A stretch of 46,031 bases of DNA from Bacteroidales bacterium (GCA_016933335.1 JAFGBD010000056.1:1-46031); one strand, 5' to 3'; counted from the first letter of the stretch, positions 16,018 to 25,800 are shown. The notes: generated by a model not told the origin, from the sequence alone. Translations and numbers: made by a program.

Positions 16018-17022
16018 TTATGGATTGTAATACGATTCATTCAGTATTTTCTGGTAATCGGTCTCCCTCATCAGGTCTTTCAGCTTAAGCTCCTTATGGT
16101 GATCCATGTAAGAATCCACAATCCGCCAGCCGATCCACACTGCAGCCCTTGCCGGCGATTCGTAGGAAAAATCCTTTGTGAACGGACCTTCCCTGGTGAA
16201 TTTATCGATGGTTAACCTGTCTGAATCAAAAAGCAGTCTCTGCTCTATCAGGTAAGCCCACATCTGCTTCTCGTTGTTCCTGCAAAAGTCCAACCCCCCT
16301 GAGGAAAATCCCCATTTGAGGGTATCAGGCTTACCGGGTATCATCCTGTCTGTGAAATACATCACCATGCCTTCGTATATCATGTTACTTGCCAGGTTAT
16401 TGACGGAGTCGTTAAAAGGGAATTCAGTCATTGCCCACAGGCGCATGCAGTCCGTTGCAATGCGCTCTTTGTACATGCCCCTGACGAGATACTGGTAGAT
16501 GCCTGTCTGCCTGTAGAGAGGTTCATCAACGCCCAGGTAATCATCCAGTCCGACAGCAAGCAGCAGCGAGTCAGAGACAACCGACTGGTTGATGCCTGAC
16601 ACATAGGTTATGACTTCGGGCAGCGGCATATCAGGGAAGTAATACCTGTAGTGCCTGAAAGCATCTTCAAGCTCTGTTTTGATAAACCCAATATCCGGGA
16701 ATACTTCGGTTGTGCGCCGGTAGATCCGGTAATTCAGGTAATCTGTCACGAATGCTTTCAGGTATTCGGGATATGAAGGATTTTCAGGGGAACCGAGTCC
16801 GGCGATCCTGTGGTTGAAGATACCGAAAAAACGGCCGTATTTTTCTTTCAGTCCGGGTATCAGATCCCCTATGACTGCAGGATCGGCTTCGAACAGCTCT
16901 TTGTCAAACCGTTTGATACCGATGTTTACTTCGATGTCCGATACATTTACATCCTCCGGCGTTTTTCCGCAGGAAAACATCACCAATGCAATCACCGGCA
17001 GGAACAGGATTTTTTTGAGCAT
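16018..17022 (-). CDS. gldB: GldB-like gliding-motility lipoprotein
   Basis: A 334-residue lipoprotein with lipobox VMFSC (Cys18). The mature part matches the GldB family: IKRFDKELFEADP near the start, then FGIFNHRIAGLG, LNYRIYRRTTEVFPDIGFIK, DDYLGVDEPLYRQTGIYQYL and AVWIGWRIVDSYM. GldB is required for gliding in Flavobacterium but homologues also occur in non-gliding Bacteroidota, where the role is unclear. It heads a minus-strand pair with the M1 peptidase and is divergent from the outer-membrane barrel gene. Assigned by sequence pattern; motility in this organism is not implied. Confidence 0.85.
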   Translation of the reverse strand: MLKKILFLPVIALVMFSCGKTPEDVNVSDIEVNIGIKRFDKELFEADPAVIGDLIPGLKEKYGRFFGIFNHRIAGLGSPENPSYPEYLKAFVTDYLNYRIYRRTTEVFPDIGFIKTELEDAFRHYRYYFPDMPLPEVITYVSGINQSVVSDSLLLAVGLDDYLGVDEPLYRQTGIYQYLVRGMYKERIATDCMRLWAMTEFPFNDSVNNLASNMIYEGMVMYFTDRMIPGKPDTLKWGFSSGGLDFCRNNEKQMWAYLIEQRLLFDSDRLTIDKFTREGPFTKDFSYESPARAAVWIGWRIVDSYMDHHKELKLKDLMRETDYQKILNESYYNP

Positions 17023-17081
17023 GAAATCACTTTAAAAACTAAACGTAGCTATTTTTCAGGATGTAGTCAATAATTTTTATA

Positions 17082-17089
17082 TATTTTTG
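17082..17089 (+). promoter_or_regulatory. Possible -7 element for the outer-membrane barrel gene
   Basis: TATTTTTG fits TAnnTTTG and lies 22 bases before the ATG at 17111. No clear TTG is seen at the -33 position, so the match is partial. It also makes the in-frame TTG at 17087 an unlikely start codon. Confidence 0.35.
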
Positions 17090-17110
17090 TATAAACCAAA
17101 ACTTAAAGAA

Positions 17111-17761
17111 ATGAAAAAAATCCTATTTACTGCAAGTTTTATTGCAATATCTTTTGTTGCCGGTTCACAGGGAGTACAGCTTGGTGTCTGCCTGAATCCG
17201 CATTTCGCCTGGTTCAGTGAGAACACAAGTGTTATGAAATCGAATGGGACAAGGATTGGTGTGGAGGGAGGCCTGGTCGTTGAAAACTACTTCACAAAGA
17301 ATTATGCCTTTGTTACAGGTATCCGTCTCGGCACATTTGGTGGTAAAATGGAATATAACGACTCCATCCCGTTTGAGACCAATGATGCAAAAAAGTATGT
17401 ACTGGAAGGTGAGGAAGTAAAATATAAGATGCAATACATCTCTGTACCCATCGCCCTGAAACTCAAGACCAACCAGATAGGTTACATGAGCTACTTTGCC
17501 CAGCTCGGTTTTACCGGCCAGGTAAACATCGGTGCCAAGGCTGACAATCCCCCGAGAATAGACAATGATGGTGCCGGTCCGGAAATCGGTCTTTTCAGTG
17601 TATCATACCATTTTGGAGGAGGTGTGGAGTATGAAATTGGAGGGAGCACGGCTATCGTGGCCGGTATTGTGTACAACAACGGATTCCTCGATATACTCAC
17701 CGAGCAGGATGGCCGGGAGTCTCTGAGTTATCTTTCCATCAACCTGGGGGTCATATTCTAA
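17111..17761 (+). CDS. Outer-membrane beta-barrel protein (porin/PorT-like superfamily)
   Basis: A 216-residue protein from ATG 17111, chosen because the signal peptide begins there (MKKILFTASFIAISFVAGSQ). The mature protein shows alternating strands with aromatic ends and a final phenylalanine (YLSINLGVIF), the hallmark of a beta-barrel inserted by BAM. Pieces such as IGVEGGLVVENYFTKNYAFV and YISVPIALKLKTN fit the OMP_b-brl_2 type of small eight-strand barrels common in Bacteroidota. This superfamily includes the T9SS protein PorT, but the sequence here is generic and I do not claim PorT. nadE follows 9 bases later. Confidence 0.8.
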   Translation: MKKILFTASFIAISFVAGSQGVQLGVCLNPHFAWFSENTSVMKSNGTRIGVEGGLVVENYFTKNYAFVTGIRLGTFGGKMEYNDSIPFETNDAKKYVLEGEEVKYKMQYISVPIALKLKTNQIGYMSYFAQLGFTGQVNIGAKADNPPRIDNDGAGPEIGLFSVSYHFGGGVEYEIGGSTAIVAGIVYNNGFLDILTEQDGRESLSYLSINLGVIF

Positions 17762-17770
17762 TCTTTTTTC

Positions 17771-19426
17771 ATGAAAATTACCTGTGCCCAGCTTAATTAT
17801 ATCATCGGCGACTTTGAAGGCAACTCACAAAAGATCATATCTGCCATAACCGATGCCAGGAACAGGGGCAGCGACCTGGTGGTCTTTTCGGAGCTTGCCC
17901 TGTGCGGATATCCTCCGCTGGATTTGCTTGAGCACAAATACTTTATTGAGAGATCTCAAAAATACATCGAAAAGATCATACCTGCATGTACGGGTATTGC
18001 TGCGATCATTGGTGCACCCGTCGTTAACACCGGGTCACGGGGCAAGAACCTTTTCAACTCCGCTTACTTCATCCGTGAAGGTAGGATTGAGCACATCGTA
18101 AACAAAACCCTGCTCCCTACCTACGACATATTTGACGAATACAGGTATTTTGAGCCCAACACTGAGTTCGGTGTCATTGAATACCAGGGGCATAAGATTG
18201 CGCTCACCATCTGCGAGGATCTGTGGTACGAGCAGCCCATACTGACAGGGTTCGGGAAAGACAAGCTTTACAATGTGTCGCCCATGGAGAACCTTGTTTC
18301 ACTGGGTCCAGACCTTGCTATCAACATCGCTGCTTCCCCTTTTTCCTATACGCACGATGCCGTCAAAAGAGAGATACTCGCTGCCAATGCAAAAAAATAT
18401 CACCTGCCGGTGATCTATGTGAACCAGGTCGGGGCCCATACCGAGCTGATCTTCGACGGAGGGTCATCGGTCATTGACAGCAGCGGTAACATGGTGGCAA
18501 AGATGGCGCTGTTCAGCGAAGAGATCAGGGATATTGATACCGGCAGCATTTTTCAGTCCGGTAAGGTCGGCAGGTCAGACCTTTCACCAAATATCACCGA
18601 AAGCATCCATGATGCACTGGTTTTAGGCATACGCGACTATTTTGTGAAAACAAATTTCAGCCGGGCGGTTGTCGGACTGTCAGGAGGCATTGATTCGGCT
18701 GTGACGGTTGTGCTGGCGGTAAAAGCCCTTGGCAAAGAAAATGTGAGGGCGCTGCTGATGCCCTCGAAATATTCTTCGGAACACTCGGTAAGCGATGCTG
18801 TGAGCCTTGCCGGAAACCTGGGTATCAGGCATGACATCATCCCGATAGAAGGGATTGTCGGACAGTTTGATAAAGCCCTTGAGCCTTTGTTTAAGGGACT
18901 GGAACCCGGACTGGCAGAAGAAAATATCCAGGCACGTGTCAGGGGCAACCTTCTGATGGCCCTTTCAAATAAGTTCGGGAGCATTTTGCTGAACACCTCC
19001 AACAAGAGCGAGGCAGCTGTGGGTTATGGCACCTTATACGGTGATATGAGCGGTGGGCTTTCGGTTCTTGGCGATGTATATAAAACAGATGTATATAAGC
19101 TGGCAGATTTTATGAACAGGCATACAGAGGTCATCCCTGTCAACACCATCACAAAGCCCCCGTCGGCAGAGCTGAAGCCGGACCAGAGAGACACCGACTC
19201 ACTGCCCGGGTATGATATCCTTGATAAGATCCTGTTCAGTTATATCGAGCTGAAGCGGTCGGCAGAAGAGATCATCGGGACCGGGCTGGATGAACAGCTT
19301 GTACATAGAGTCATTACGATGGTCAATAACAACGAATACAAACGCTTCCAGACCCCTCCTGTTTTGCGCATATCCTCAAAAGCCTTTGGCATAGGCAGGC
19401 GCATGCCCCTCGCAGCAAGATACTGA
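17771..19426 (+). CDS. nadE: Glutamine-dependent NAD+ synthetase
   Basis: A 551-residue two-domain enzyme that makes NAD+ from deamido-NAD+, ATP and glutamine in the cytoplasm. The N-terminal nitrilase-type glutaminase has the full triad Glu41 (FSELALCGYP), Lys112 (NKTLLPTYD) and Cys148 (ICEDLWYE). The C-terminal synthetase has the pyrophosphatase loop SGGIDS (304–309) and later NTSNKSEAAVGYGTLYGDM and FGIGRRMPLAARY. The length fits the single-chain glutamine-dependent form. It lies 9 bases after the barrel gene and is probably co-transcribed. No missing residues. Confidence 0.96.
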   Translation: MKITCAQLNYIIGDFEGNSQKIISAITDARNRGSDLVVFSELALCGYPPLDLLEHKYFIERSQKYIEKIIPACTGIAAIIGAPVVNTGSRGKNLFNSAYFIREGRIEHIVNKTLLPTYDIFDEYRYFEPNTEFGVIEYQGHKIALTICEDLWYEQPILTGFGKDKLYNVSPMENLVSLGPDLAINIAASPFSYTHDAVKREILAANAKKYHLPVIYVNQVGAHTELIFDGGSSVIDSSGNMVAKMALFSEEIRDIDTGSIFQSGKVGRSDLSPNITESIHDALVLGIRDYFVKTNFSRAVVGLSGGIDSAVTVVLAVKALGKENVRALLMPSKYSSEHSVSDAVSLAGNLGIRHDIIPIEGIVGQFDKALEPLFKGLEPGLAEENIQARVRGNLLMALSNKFGSILLNTSNKSEAAVGYGTLYGDMSGGLSVLGDVYKTDVYKLADFMNRHTEVIPVNTITKPPSAELKPDQRDTDSLPGYDILDKILFSYIELKRSAEEIIGTGLDEQLVHRVITMVNNNEYKRFQTPPVLRISSKAFGIGRRMPLAARY

Positions 19427-19431
19427 CTCTT

Positions 19432-19449
19432 CCCCCTTGGAGAAGGGGG
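19432..19449. terminator. G/C-rich hairpin between convergent nadE and sugar-binding gene
   Basis: A 7-bp stem (19432–19438 with 19443–19449) with a 4-base loop is followed by TTAGGGGGATT. It sits between two convergent stops and probably serves as a terminator. The trailing G-rich string resembles the one after the hairpin at 30654, pointing to a dispersed repeat. Confidence 0.6.
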
Positions 19450-19467
19450 TTAGGGGGATTAATTTTC

Positions 19468-20469
19468 TTATTCAAAAATCTTATTTTCCTTCAGATACCC
19501 ATCAGCCACCACTGTCAGTTTGATGGTTTCACGGTTGACGACCATAGACGGCAGCAGCAGGGCAGGCACCATCTTTTTCCCGTTGTTCACGGACATATGC
19601 AGATCACGAAAGTTGTCGCCTTCGGCCAGCCTTACCGCAATGCCTGCTGCTTTGTATGCGATGGCTTCAATGGGTTTGTACACGGTCATGGTCTGTGTGC
19701 CTGCGATGATACGCTGGCATGCGCTCAGCTCGGCATCCTGTCCGCTGATATGCACTTTCCCGAGCAGTCCGTGTTCCTCCAGCGCCCTTGCCACCCCTGT
19801 TGCCAGTCCGTCGTTGGCTACAAGCACCGCATCTATATCGGGGTTCTTTTTCAGGCATTCCTTCATATGCGCGTAGCCGTTATCCTCATGCCACCGGTCC
19901 ACAAACTGGTCATAGACGATCCCGATATCCCCCTTTTCGATCAGCGGCTCCAGCACATTCATCTGTCCTATTTTCAGCAGGAAAGAGTTATTGTCTGTTT
20001 TGGCGCCCCCGATGATGGCATAGTTGCCCACGGGACATATCTTTGTCAGGTATTCTGCCTGCAGGGCGCCGACTTCCACGTTATCGAACGAGATATAAAA
20101 ATCGAGGTTACAGTCCTTGATCAGGCGGTCATAAGACAGCACCCGGTTCTGGTAGCGGTGCGCCAGCGGAATGATTTTTGCGGCCTCGTTCAGGTCAACC
20201 GGAACGATAACCAGCACATCTGCTTTTTCATCCAGGAGCTTTTGCGCCTGTTCAAGCTGCCTGGCCGCATCGCCGTCAGCAACCTCAACAAGCACTTCTG
20301 CCCCCAGTTCTTCGGCTTTCTGAATGAAATAATCGCGGTCACGTTCCCACCTGTCCTGCTCATAATTATCCATCAGCAAACCGATTTTCACCTTTTTTTG
20401 TGAACAACCGTTGAACATGCACAAGCATGGAAGCAAAATCACCAGCAAAAGAACAACTGTGCGTTTCAT
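19468..20469 (-). CDS. Sugar ABC-transporter-type substrate-binding lipoprotein (XylF/RbsB-like)
   Basis: A 333-residue periplasmic-binding protein of type I fold, closest in pattern to D-xylose-binding proteins. Start ATG 20469 is chosen at the signal peptide (MKRTVVLLLVILLPCLCMFN), 36 bases inside the longest frame; lipobox FNGC. Typical segments are KIGLLMDNYEQDRWERDRDY, DVLVIVPVDLNEAAKIIPLA, VLSYDRLIKD, NYAIIGGAKTDNNSFLL and VLVANDGLATGVARALEE. No permease or ATPase gene is adjacent, so it may feed a distant transporter or act as a sensor. The ligand is inferred, probably a pentose. Confidence 0.85.
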   Translation of the reverse strand: MKRTVVLLLVILLPCLCMFNGCSQKKVKIGLLMDNYEQDRWERDRDYFIQKAEELGAEVLVEVADGDAARQLEQAQKLLDEKADVLVIVPVDLNEAAKIIPLAHRYQNRVLSYDRLIKDCNLDFYISFDNVEVGALQAEYLTKICPVGNYAIIGGAKTDNNSFLLKIGQMNVLEPLIEKGDIGIVYDQFVDRWHEDNGYAHMKECLKKNPDIDAVLVANDGLATGVARALEEHGLLGKVHISGQDAELSACQRIIAGTQTMTVYKPIEAIAYKAAGIAVRLAEGDNFRDLHMSVNNGKKMVPALLLPSMVVNRETIKLTVVADGYLKENKIFE

Positions 20470-20552
20470 AAGCTTTGATTTTAGGTTACACAATGAAGGA
20501 AGCAATAGGTAATTTACTAAAATTTCAGATATGAATCAACTTTTAAGGAGGT

Positions 20553-20582
20553 AAAAAAAATGGAAGACGTTCTGTCTTCCAT
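20553..20582 (-). terminator. Terminator of rpmH
   Basis: A perfect 9-bp stem (20560–20568 with 20574–20582, 5-base loop) is followed on the minus strand by seven to eight T (A run 20553–20560). It lies 28 bases after the rpmH stop and fits a strong Rho-independent terminator. Confidence 0.85.
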
Positions 20583-20609
20583 TGATGATATTATAAATAT
20601 TGCAAGATC

Positions 20610-20765
20610 TTATTTTCTTATCATTTCATCCGATACACTCAGTTTTTTCCTGCACCTTGCCCTGCGGCGTGCCAGCACTTTTCTGCCATTGGCAGTAGAC
20701 ATCCTCTCCCTGAAACCATGTTTGTTCCTTCTTTTTGTGTTCGATGGCTGAAATGTCCTTTTCAT
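20610..20765 (-). CDS. rpmH: Ribosomal protein bL34
   Basis: A 51-residue, very basic protein: it begins [20 protein letters not shown] and continues with [20 protein letters not shown], the classic bL34 sequence of the large ribosomal subunit. It is intact, with ATG 20765 and TAA ending at 20610. A textbook Bacteroidota promoter lies upstream (20806–20836) and a strong terminator follows (20553–20582), so it is transcribed alone. Longer frames that cross this stretch on either strand are shadows. The extra basic tail compared with 44–47-residue homologues is modest (ending SVSDEMIRK). Confidence 0.96.
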   Translation of the reverse strand: MKRTFQPSNTKRRNKHGFRERMSTANGRKVLARRRARCRKKLSVSDEMIRK

Positions 20766-20805
20766 CTCTTTGAATTATTAAAAGATCAGTCTTTTTTCGG
20801 AGCAG

Positions 20806-20836
20806 CAAAGGTAATGTTTTTTTTATTTCATGCAAA
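20806..20836 (-). promoter_or_regulatory. rpmH: Promoter of rpmH
   Basis: On the minus strand TTTG (20833–20836), a 19-base spacer and TACCTTTG (20806–20813) match the Bacteroidota consensus fully. Transcription should begin near 20800, leaving a leader of about 35 bases before the rpmH ATG. Confidence 0.8.
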
Positions 20837-20911
20837 CTTTAAGTAAAACTCTTATGCTAAAACGTAGAGTAAAAGAATGAAAAAAAGCTTATTTTCGTAT
20901 AAAAATTAACC

Positions 20912-21148
20912 ATGCCTGAAGTTTTTCGAAAATTTGGATTTGTTTTTTTCTTTTATGCTAATGAAGGTCAGGAACCAATCCACGTTCATGTAAGGAAAGC
21001 TGGTGGTTTTGCTAAGTTTTGGATTGAGCCTGTTGAATTAGATTTTGCACAAGGATTGAAAATTCAGGATTTGAAAAAAGCAGAAGAACTTATTCTTGAA
21101 AATTTAGAACTGATCAAAAATAAATGGAATGAAGTATTTGGTAGCTGA
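20912..21148 (+). CDS. DUF4160 protein
   Basis: A 78-residue protein matching DUF4160: an N-terminal GFVFFFYANEG, then PIHVHVRKAGGFAKFWIEP, and a helical end (LILENLELIKNKWNEVFG). The histidine pair in HVHV is the family's hallmark. It overlaps the following DUF2442 gene by 20 bases, a common pairing in bacteria that is often read as a toxin–antitoxin-like or host-interaction module. That role is inferred; no activity is established that I can cite. Confidence 0.85.
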   Translation: MPEVFRKFGFVFFFYANEGQEPIHVHVRKAGGFAKFWIEPVELDFAQGLKIQDLKKAEELILENLELIKNKWNEVFGS

Positions 21149-21380
21149 ATTAACAGCAAAAGCAATAAAAGCCTGGTACGAAAATCATCAAATCTGTATA
21201 AAGTTGACTGATGAGAGGGAATTACGGTTTCCTGTACATAAGAACAGGATCCTAAAAAATGCACCTGTCGATAAAGTATCTAAAATTGAAATCATTTGTG
21301 ATGGTACCGGCCTGCACTGGCCTGAACTTGATGAAGACCTCTCAGTAACAGGTATCCTGGAGGGCAGATTTGGCAGATAA
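21129..21380 (+). CDS. DUF2442 protein
   Basis: An 83-residue protein of the DUF2442 family: AIKAWYENHQICIKLTDERE, LRFPVHKNRILKNAP and the closing GTGLHWPELDEDLSVTGILE, where the WPELDEDLS string is typical. Its ATG lies within the end of the DUF4160 gene in another frame, so the two are translationally coupled. If the pair is toxin–antitoxin-like, this would be the likely antitoxin or partner; that is inference from the pairing alone. Confidence 0.85.
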   Translation: MKYLVAELTAKAIKAWYENHQICIKLTDERELRFPVHKNRILKNAPVDKVSKIEIICDGTGLHWPELDEDLSVTGILEGRFGR

Positions 21381-21441
21381 TCCTGCTTATCTATATAAAA
21401 TCCCCTTATAAAATTATGTCAGTTTTCAAAATCACATACCC

Positions 21442-22710
21442 ATGAACATCCTGCTTATCGGCTCAGGAGGACGTGAGCATGCGCTGGCATGGAAGATGGC
21501 ACAGAGCAAAAAACTGGACAAACTGTACATTGCACCCGGCAATGCCGGTACCTCTTCCATCGGGCAGAACGTGGACATAAAGCCAACCGACTTTGAACAG
21601 ACAGGTAAATTCGTAATCGAGAACAACATCGATATGGTTGTGGTCGGGCCCGAAGATCCGCTGGTAAAAGGCATTCACGATTATTTCCTCGAAACGCCCG
21701 CGTTGAAAAAGATAGCTGTTATCGGTCCGCAGAAAGAAGGTGCCATGCTCGAAGGCAGCAAGCACTTTGCCAAGCAGTTCATGTTCAGGCATCACATACC
21801 CACTGCCCGCTACCACAGTGTAAACAAAGACACCATGGAAGACGGGCTGAAGTTCCTGGAACAGCTCAGGCCGCCGTATGTGCTGAAGGCAGACGGACTG
21901 GCAGCCGGTAAAGGCGTACTTATCATAGATACGATGGAAGATGCAAAAGCCGAGCTGCAGGCCATGCTGACAGGTAAATTCGGCGTTGCAGGCAACACCG
22001 TTGTCATCGAAGAATTCCTAAGCGGGATTGAGCTCTCCGTGTTTATCATCACCGATGGTGAATCGTATAAAATACTGCCCGATGCAAAAGACTATAAGAA
22101 GATCGGCAAAGGAGATACAGGCTTAAATACGGGAGGCATGGGAGCCGTATCGCCGGTGCCTTTTGTTGATAAAACGTTCTTGAAGAAGATCGAAGACAGT
22201 ATCATCCGGCCGACAGTGGAAGGGTTGAAAAAAGAAAACATCCTTTACCAGGGCTTCCTGTATTTCGGACTGATCAACTGCAAGGGAGATCCTTTTGTTA
22301 TCGAGTACAATGCAAGGATGGGAGATCCCGAAGCAGAGGTGGTCCTGCCGCGCATCAGCTCTGATATCGTGGAGCTGTTTGAAGGCGTTGCCAGTAAAAA
22401 CCTTGCTTCAAAAACAGTGGATATCATCCCCGGCTCGGTGACAACCGTTATGCTGGTTTCAGGCGGATACCCCGGAAGCTATGAAAAAGGAAAAGTCATT
22501 GAAAACCTCAACCAGACAGACGGGTGCATTGTCTTTCATGCAGGAACAAAGCTGACAGACGGTAAAGTGGTGACCAACGGGGGCAGGGTCATATCCCTCA
22601 CAGCCTGTGGAAGGAATTTCAAAGAAGCCCTGGCAAACTGTTACCGCAATGCCGGAATTGTGAAATTCGACAAGATGTATTACCGGCCCGACATCGGCTT
22701 TGATTTGTGA
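21442..22710 (+). CDS. purD: Phosphoribosylamine–glycine ligase
   Basis: A 422-residue GAR synthetase, second step of purine synthesis: it joins glycine to phosphoribosylamine using ATP in the cytoplasm. The N-terminal signature GSGGREHA (7–14), the ATP-grasp region (PYVLKADGLAAGKGVLI; VVIEEFLSGIELSVF; GLNTGGMGAVSPVP) and the metal-binding NARMGDPE (290–297) are all present. The C-terminal domain contains VSGGYPGSYEKG. The length is normal for the single-domain enzyme. No other purine genes are adjacent. Confidence 0.96.
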   Translation: MNILLIGSGGREHALAWKMAQSKKLDKLYIAPGNAGTSSIGQNVDIKPTDFEQTGKFVIENNIDMVVVGPEDPLVKGIHDYFLETPALKKIAVIGPQKEGAMLEGSKHFAKQFMFRHHIPTARYHSVNKDTMEDGLKFLEQLRPPYVLKADGLAAGKGVLIIDTMEDAKAELQAMLTGKFGVAGNTVVIEEFLSGIELSVFIITDGESYKILPDAKDYKKIGKGDTGLNTGGMGAVSPVPFVDKTFLKKIEDSIIRPTVEGLKKENILYQGFLYFGLINCKGDPFVIEYNARMGDPEAEVVLPRISSDIVELFEGVASKNLASKTVDIIPGSVTTVMLVSGGYPGSYEKGKVIENLNQTDGCIVFHAGTKLTDGKVVTNGGRVISLTACGRNFKEALANCYRNAGIVKFDKMYYRPDIGFDL

Positions 22711-22834
22711 GTTAAACTTTCTGAAAGGACTCTCTATGTACTTTTTTATTACAAAGACTTTGAAAAAAGAAACAATGACAAATTCAAACTTATTTCAACT
22801 TTAGTGCCTCAAGCTGGTTCAGCAGGTAATAATA

Positions 22835-25800
22835 TTATTCCAGAATTATTTTTTTTACTGCGATTTTCTCATCTTGTTTAATACGGACAAAATATATACC
22901 AGCTGGAGCCAGTTGATTATCAATAGTAGTTCTGTTCCACACGATTTCAACCTCAGCTGCTGTCGGAGTTATCTCAATTAAGTTTGAAATTTGCTGACCG
23001 AGATTATTATATACGCTGATCAAGACAGGATCATTGTTTTCTGCTTTAAGTGAAATATTTAAATAATCATCAACAGGATTGGGGTAGCAATCAAATTGCA
23101 ATGGTATTCTTAAAGGTTTAATTGATGTTGCGCTATTGTAACTAAAAAGACCCGATGTTATATTTGTATTCCCGTTTAGATCTGAAGCTATAATGGTAAA
23201 GGAATGTTGCCCGTTACTGATATTATTATCTATTACAAATGATATAATATTATCTACCGGATTCCAAAGAGAACTAACTTCATTACCATCAATTTTTATC
23301 ATTGTTCTTGAAAAGTCAATACCAACGCCGGTCTGGGCTTCATAAAGTTTTGCCCAGATTCTTTCCGAATTATTTATTTCAACATCGAACCTGGGATAAT
23401 AATCAAGAATATCTGGTGCGGTAATATCATCACTTGGTTTAAGACTGATACCAACTGCATAATTACCAGAATTTATAATCGTTGTTGTTACTGTATCCAA
23501 ATGATTAGTCAGATCACCCGGCAATTCGATCCATTTTGAATCTAAATCATCATAGAAATAAATTCTGGCCAGCTTCTTCTCATCTTCTCCGAAATTAAAT
23601 GTCGCTATTTTCGTGGGATCAACTGCAATTGAGATATATATTGGATCGAATGTTAATAACAGGCTATCATTTAAGGAAAACATGCTGATATTGTGATTTT
23701 CACTTACTATATACAATATCGATTCTTCTGCTGCTGGTTCTTCTAATGTTAGTTGATTTTCAAGACTAACGACCCTCCTTGATGAATATGCATTAATAAC
23801 TTCTGGCTCAAGAAAAGTTCTTCTCTGAACAGATTTGGTTGAAGGATCTACTGTTCGAATTACAATTTTAACTGGTGAAGTCAATACACCAAATACTTTA
23901 CAGGAACCGTCATATACATTTAGCAAAAATTCTTTACCTTCTTCTACAACTTTTTCAGCAACTTTTATTAATGCCTGAAGCGCATCATCAATTAACAAGG
24001 CTGTCCCCTCAAACAAGTCTTTTATTTCATCTTCTAAATTAAAAATCCTGTTGGTTTTGTCAATATCGTTATTGGATACCAAAGGTAATAAGTGACCGTT
24101 TGCAATGATATACTGGTTTTTCGGATAATACATTTCATCATAATAAGCCAGTTGAAATCCTAGTTCTAAACCTGCTCCTGCACCTAAAGCAGCGTCCAGT
24201 TTTATCTTAGGACTAATATCAAGTCCTTTTGAACTGTAATTTATTGTTTGAATTAATACATGATCTTCAAAAAAAGCCAATGTATCAGGTGAGTGGAAAA
24301 ACAAATTATCAATATTTTCAGCGAAATAGTTAATCCCAACCATAAAGGGTGTTTTTGATATTCCCGGAACAAGCATTGGTGCGATTGTCCCAACCAGATT
24401 CCTAGCAGTTAGATTTTTTGTTATAACATATTTGGGTACATGAAAATTACAGGAATAAGTTTCACAAAAATCAGCAAATGCAAGCTGAGGTGAAGAAGTT
24501 GCCCCAAATGACAGGTCCAGGGAGTTAAAACCTTTTGTCTGGCTGTAATCAGCGACGATTGAAACATCCTTACCAAACTTGTATTCGTATGCTTTAACAA
24601 GGTCAATATTACCTACTTGAAAATTAAGTACAGATATATCAAAACCTGAGGCAATATTAAATTTAAATGATTTATCTTGTGTTTTTACATTTTCAATATT
24701 TTGTTGTAACACCGTTATGTAACCTCCAATATCTGCAATTTCAAGTTTTGCCTGATCCTTTAAATCATCATCTAATGCAATCGAAAAACCAACCGAAGCC
24801 GATCCTTCAAATGCTACTCCTGAAAGATTTTGATAATATAAGCTATTATAAAGTGAATTTAAGTCAGGACTGGCCATTAATAAAGAATTTTTTAATGCCT
24901 TAAGAAAAACACCAGCAAACGGACTTAAAGAAACCCCTCCAATGGAAAAGGTTTCTAAGATATATGAAGCTTTGGCTTTCTTAATAGTGGAAGTGTTCAT
25001 TGTTGACGGGAAATGCATGGTCTGACCTATTAATCCTTTTACCATTACTTCTGCATTCAGACCAGCCTGAATCTCCCCAACAACAGCATTGATTGCCGGA
25101 GATTCAACTGAAAGGCCTATACCGGCTTCAAACCTTCTTGTTATGTATTCATTTCCACCAAGATCTTTTAAAAAATTAAATCCCATACCTCCTTCAGTAT
25201 TCAGGGATAGCTTTGCAGCAGCAACAGAAGGACCAGCACCAACACCACCGGCAATTAGGTTCACACCGGCACTTAATCCTCCAAAAATGTCTATATTTTG
25301 TTCAACAGGATTATCTTCTATTGGTATGTTAAATGAACCGGGCTTTGATGCTAATTTTATCGACTGCCCGTATTGAAGAATTGAATCCGGCATATTAATT
25401 TGTATAGAACTCATTTCTGGAAGTCCTCTTAAATCAACCCAGAATTGCATAATTCCATTACCAATATATTTGCCACCTGATGGTATATAATTACTGCCCG
25501 ATTTTAGAGTAAATTTAAATTCACGATCAATTACAGGTGTACTTGCTGTTTCTTTCACATAATAATAAAAGTAAGATTTTGAATTATTAATAAGTTTTGG
25601 CAGTGAAAAACGGTTAGTAAGTGAAAGAAATTCGATGGTCGATGATTCATTTGAGAATGAAACTGTCACAGAACCTTTTTCATCCATAAAATCTATTGTA
25701 ATTTCGATAACTTTCGGATAATCTTCACCAGGTAAAGCAGTATATATTAGTTCATATTGATTTTGAAGCTGACCTGAGATACTTCTGTAGATTAATGATA

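Noticed and set aside
17111..17761. Naming the barrel gene porT because gldB and T9SS cargo are nearby
   Set aside because: The sequence fits a generic small outer-membrane barrel; no feature specific to PorT was seen.
19597..20403. Plus-strand open frame of 268 codons
   Set aside because: Antisense shadow of the sugar-binding lipoprotein; Cys/His-rich composition without any family pattern.
20560..20751. Plus-strand 63-codon frame with a perfect AAGGAGG site
   Set aside because: Its ATG lies inside the rpmH terminator stem and the frame is antisense to rpmH.
20626..20835. Minus-strand 69-codon frame
   Set aside because: It overlaps rpmH in another frame and its ATG lies at the -33 element of the rpmH promoter.
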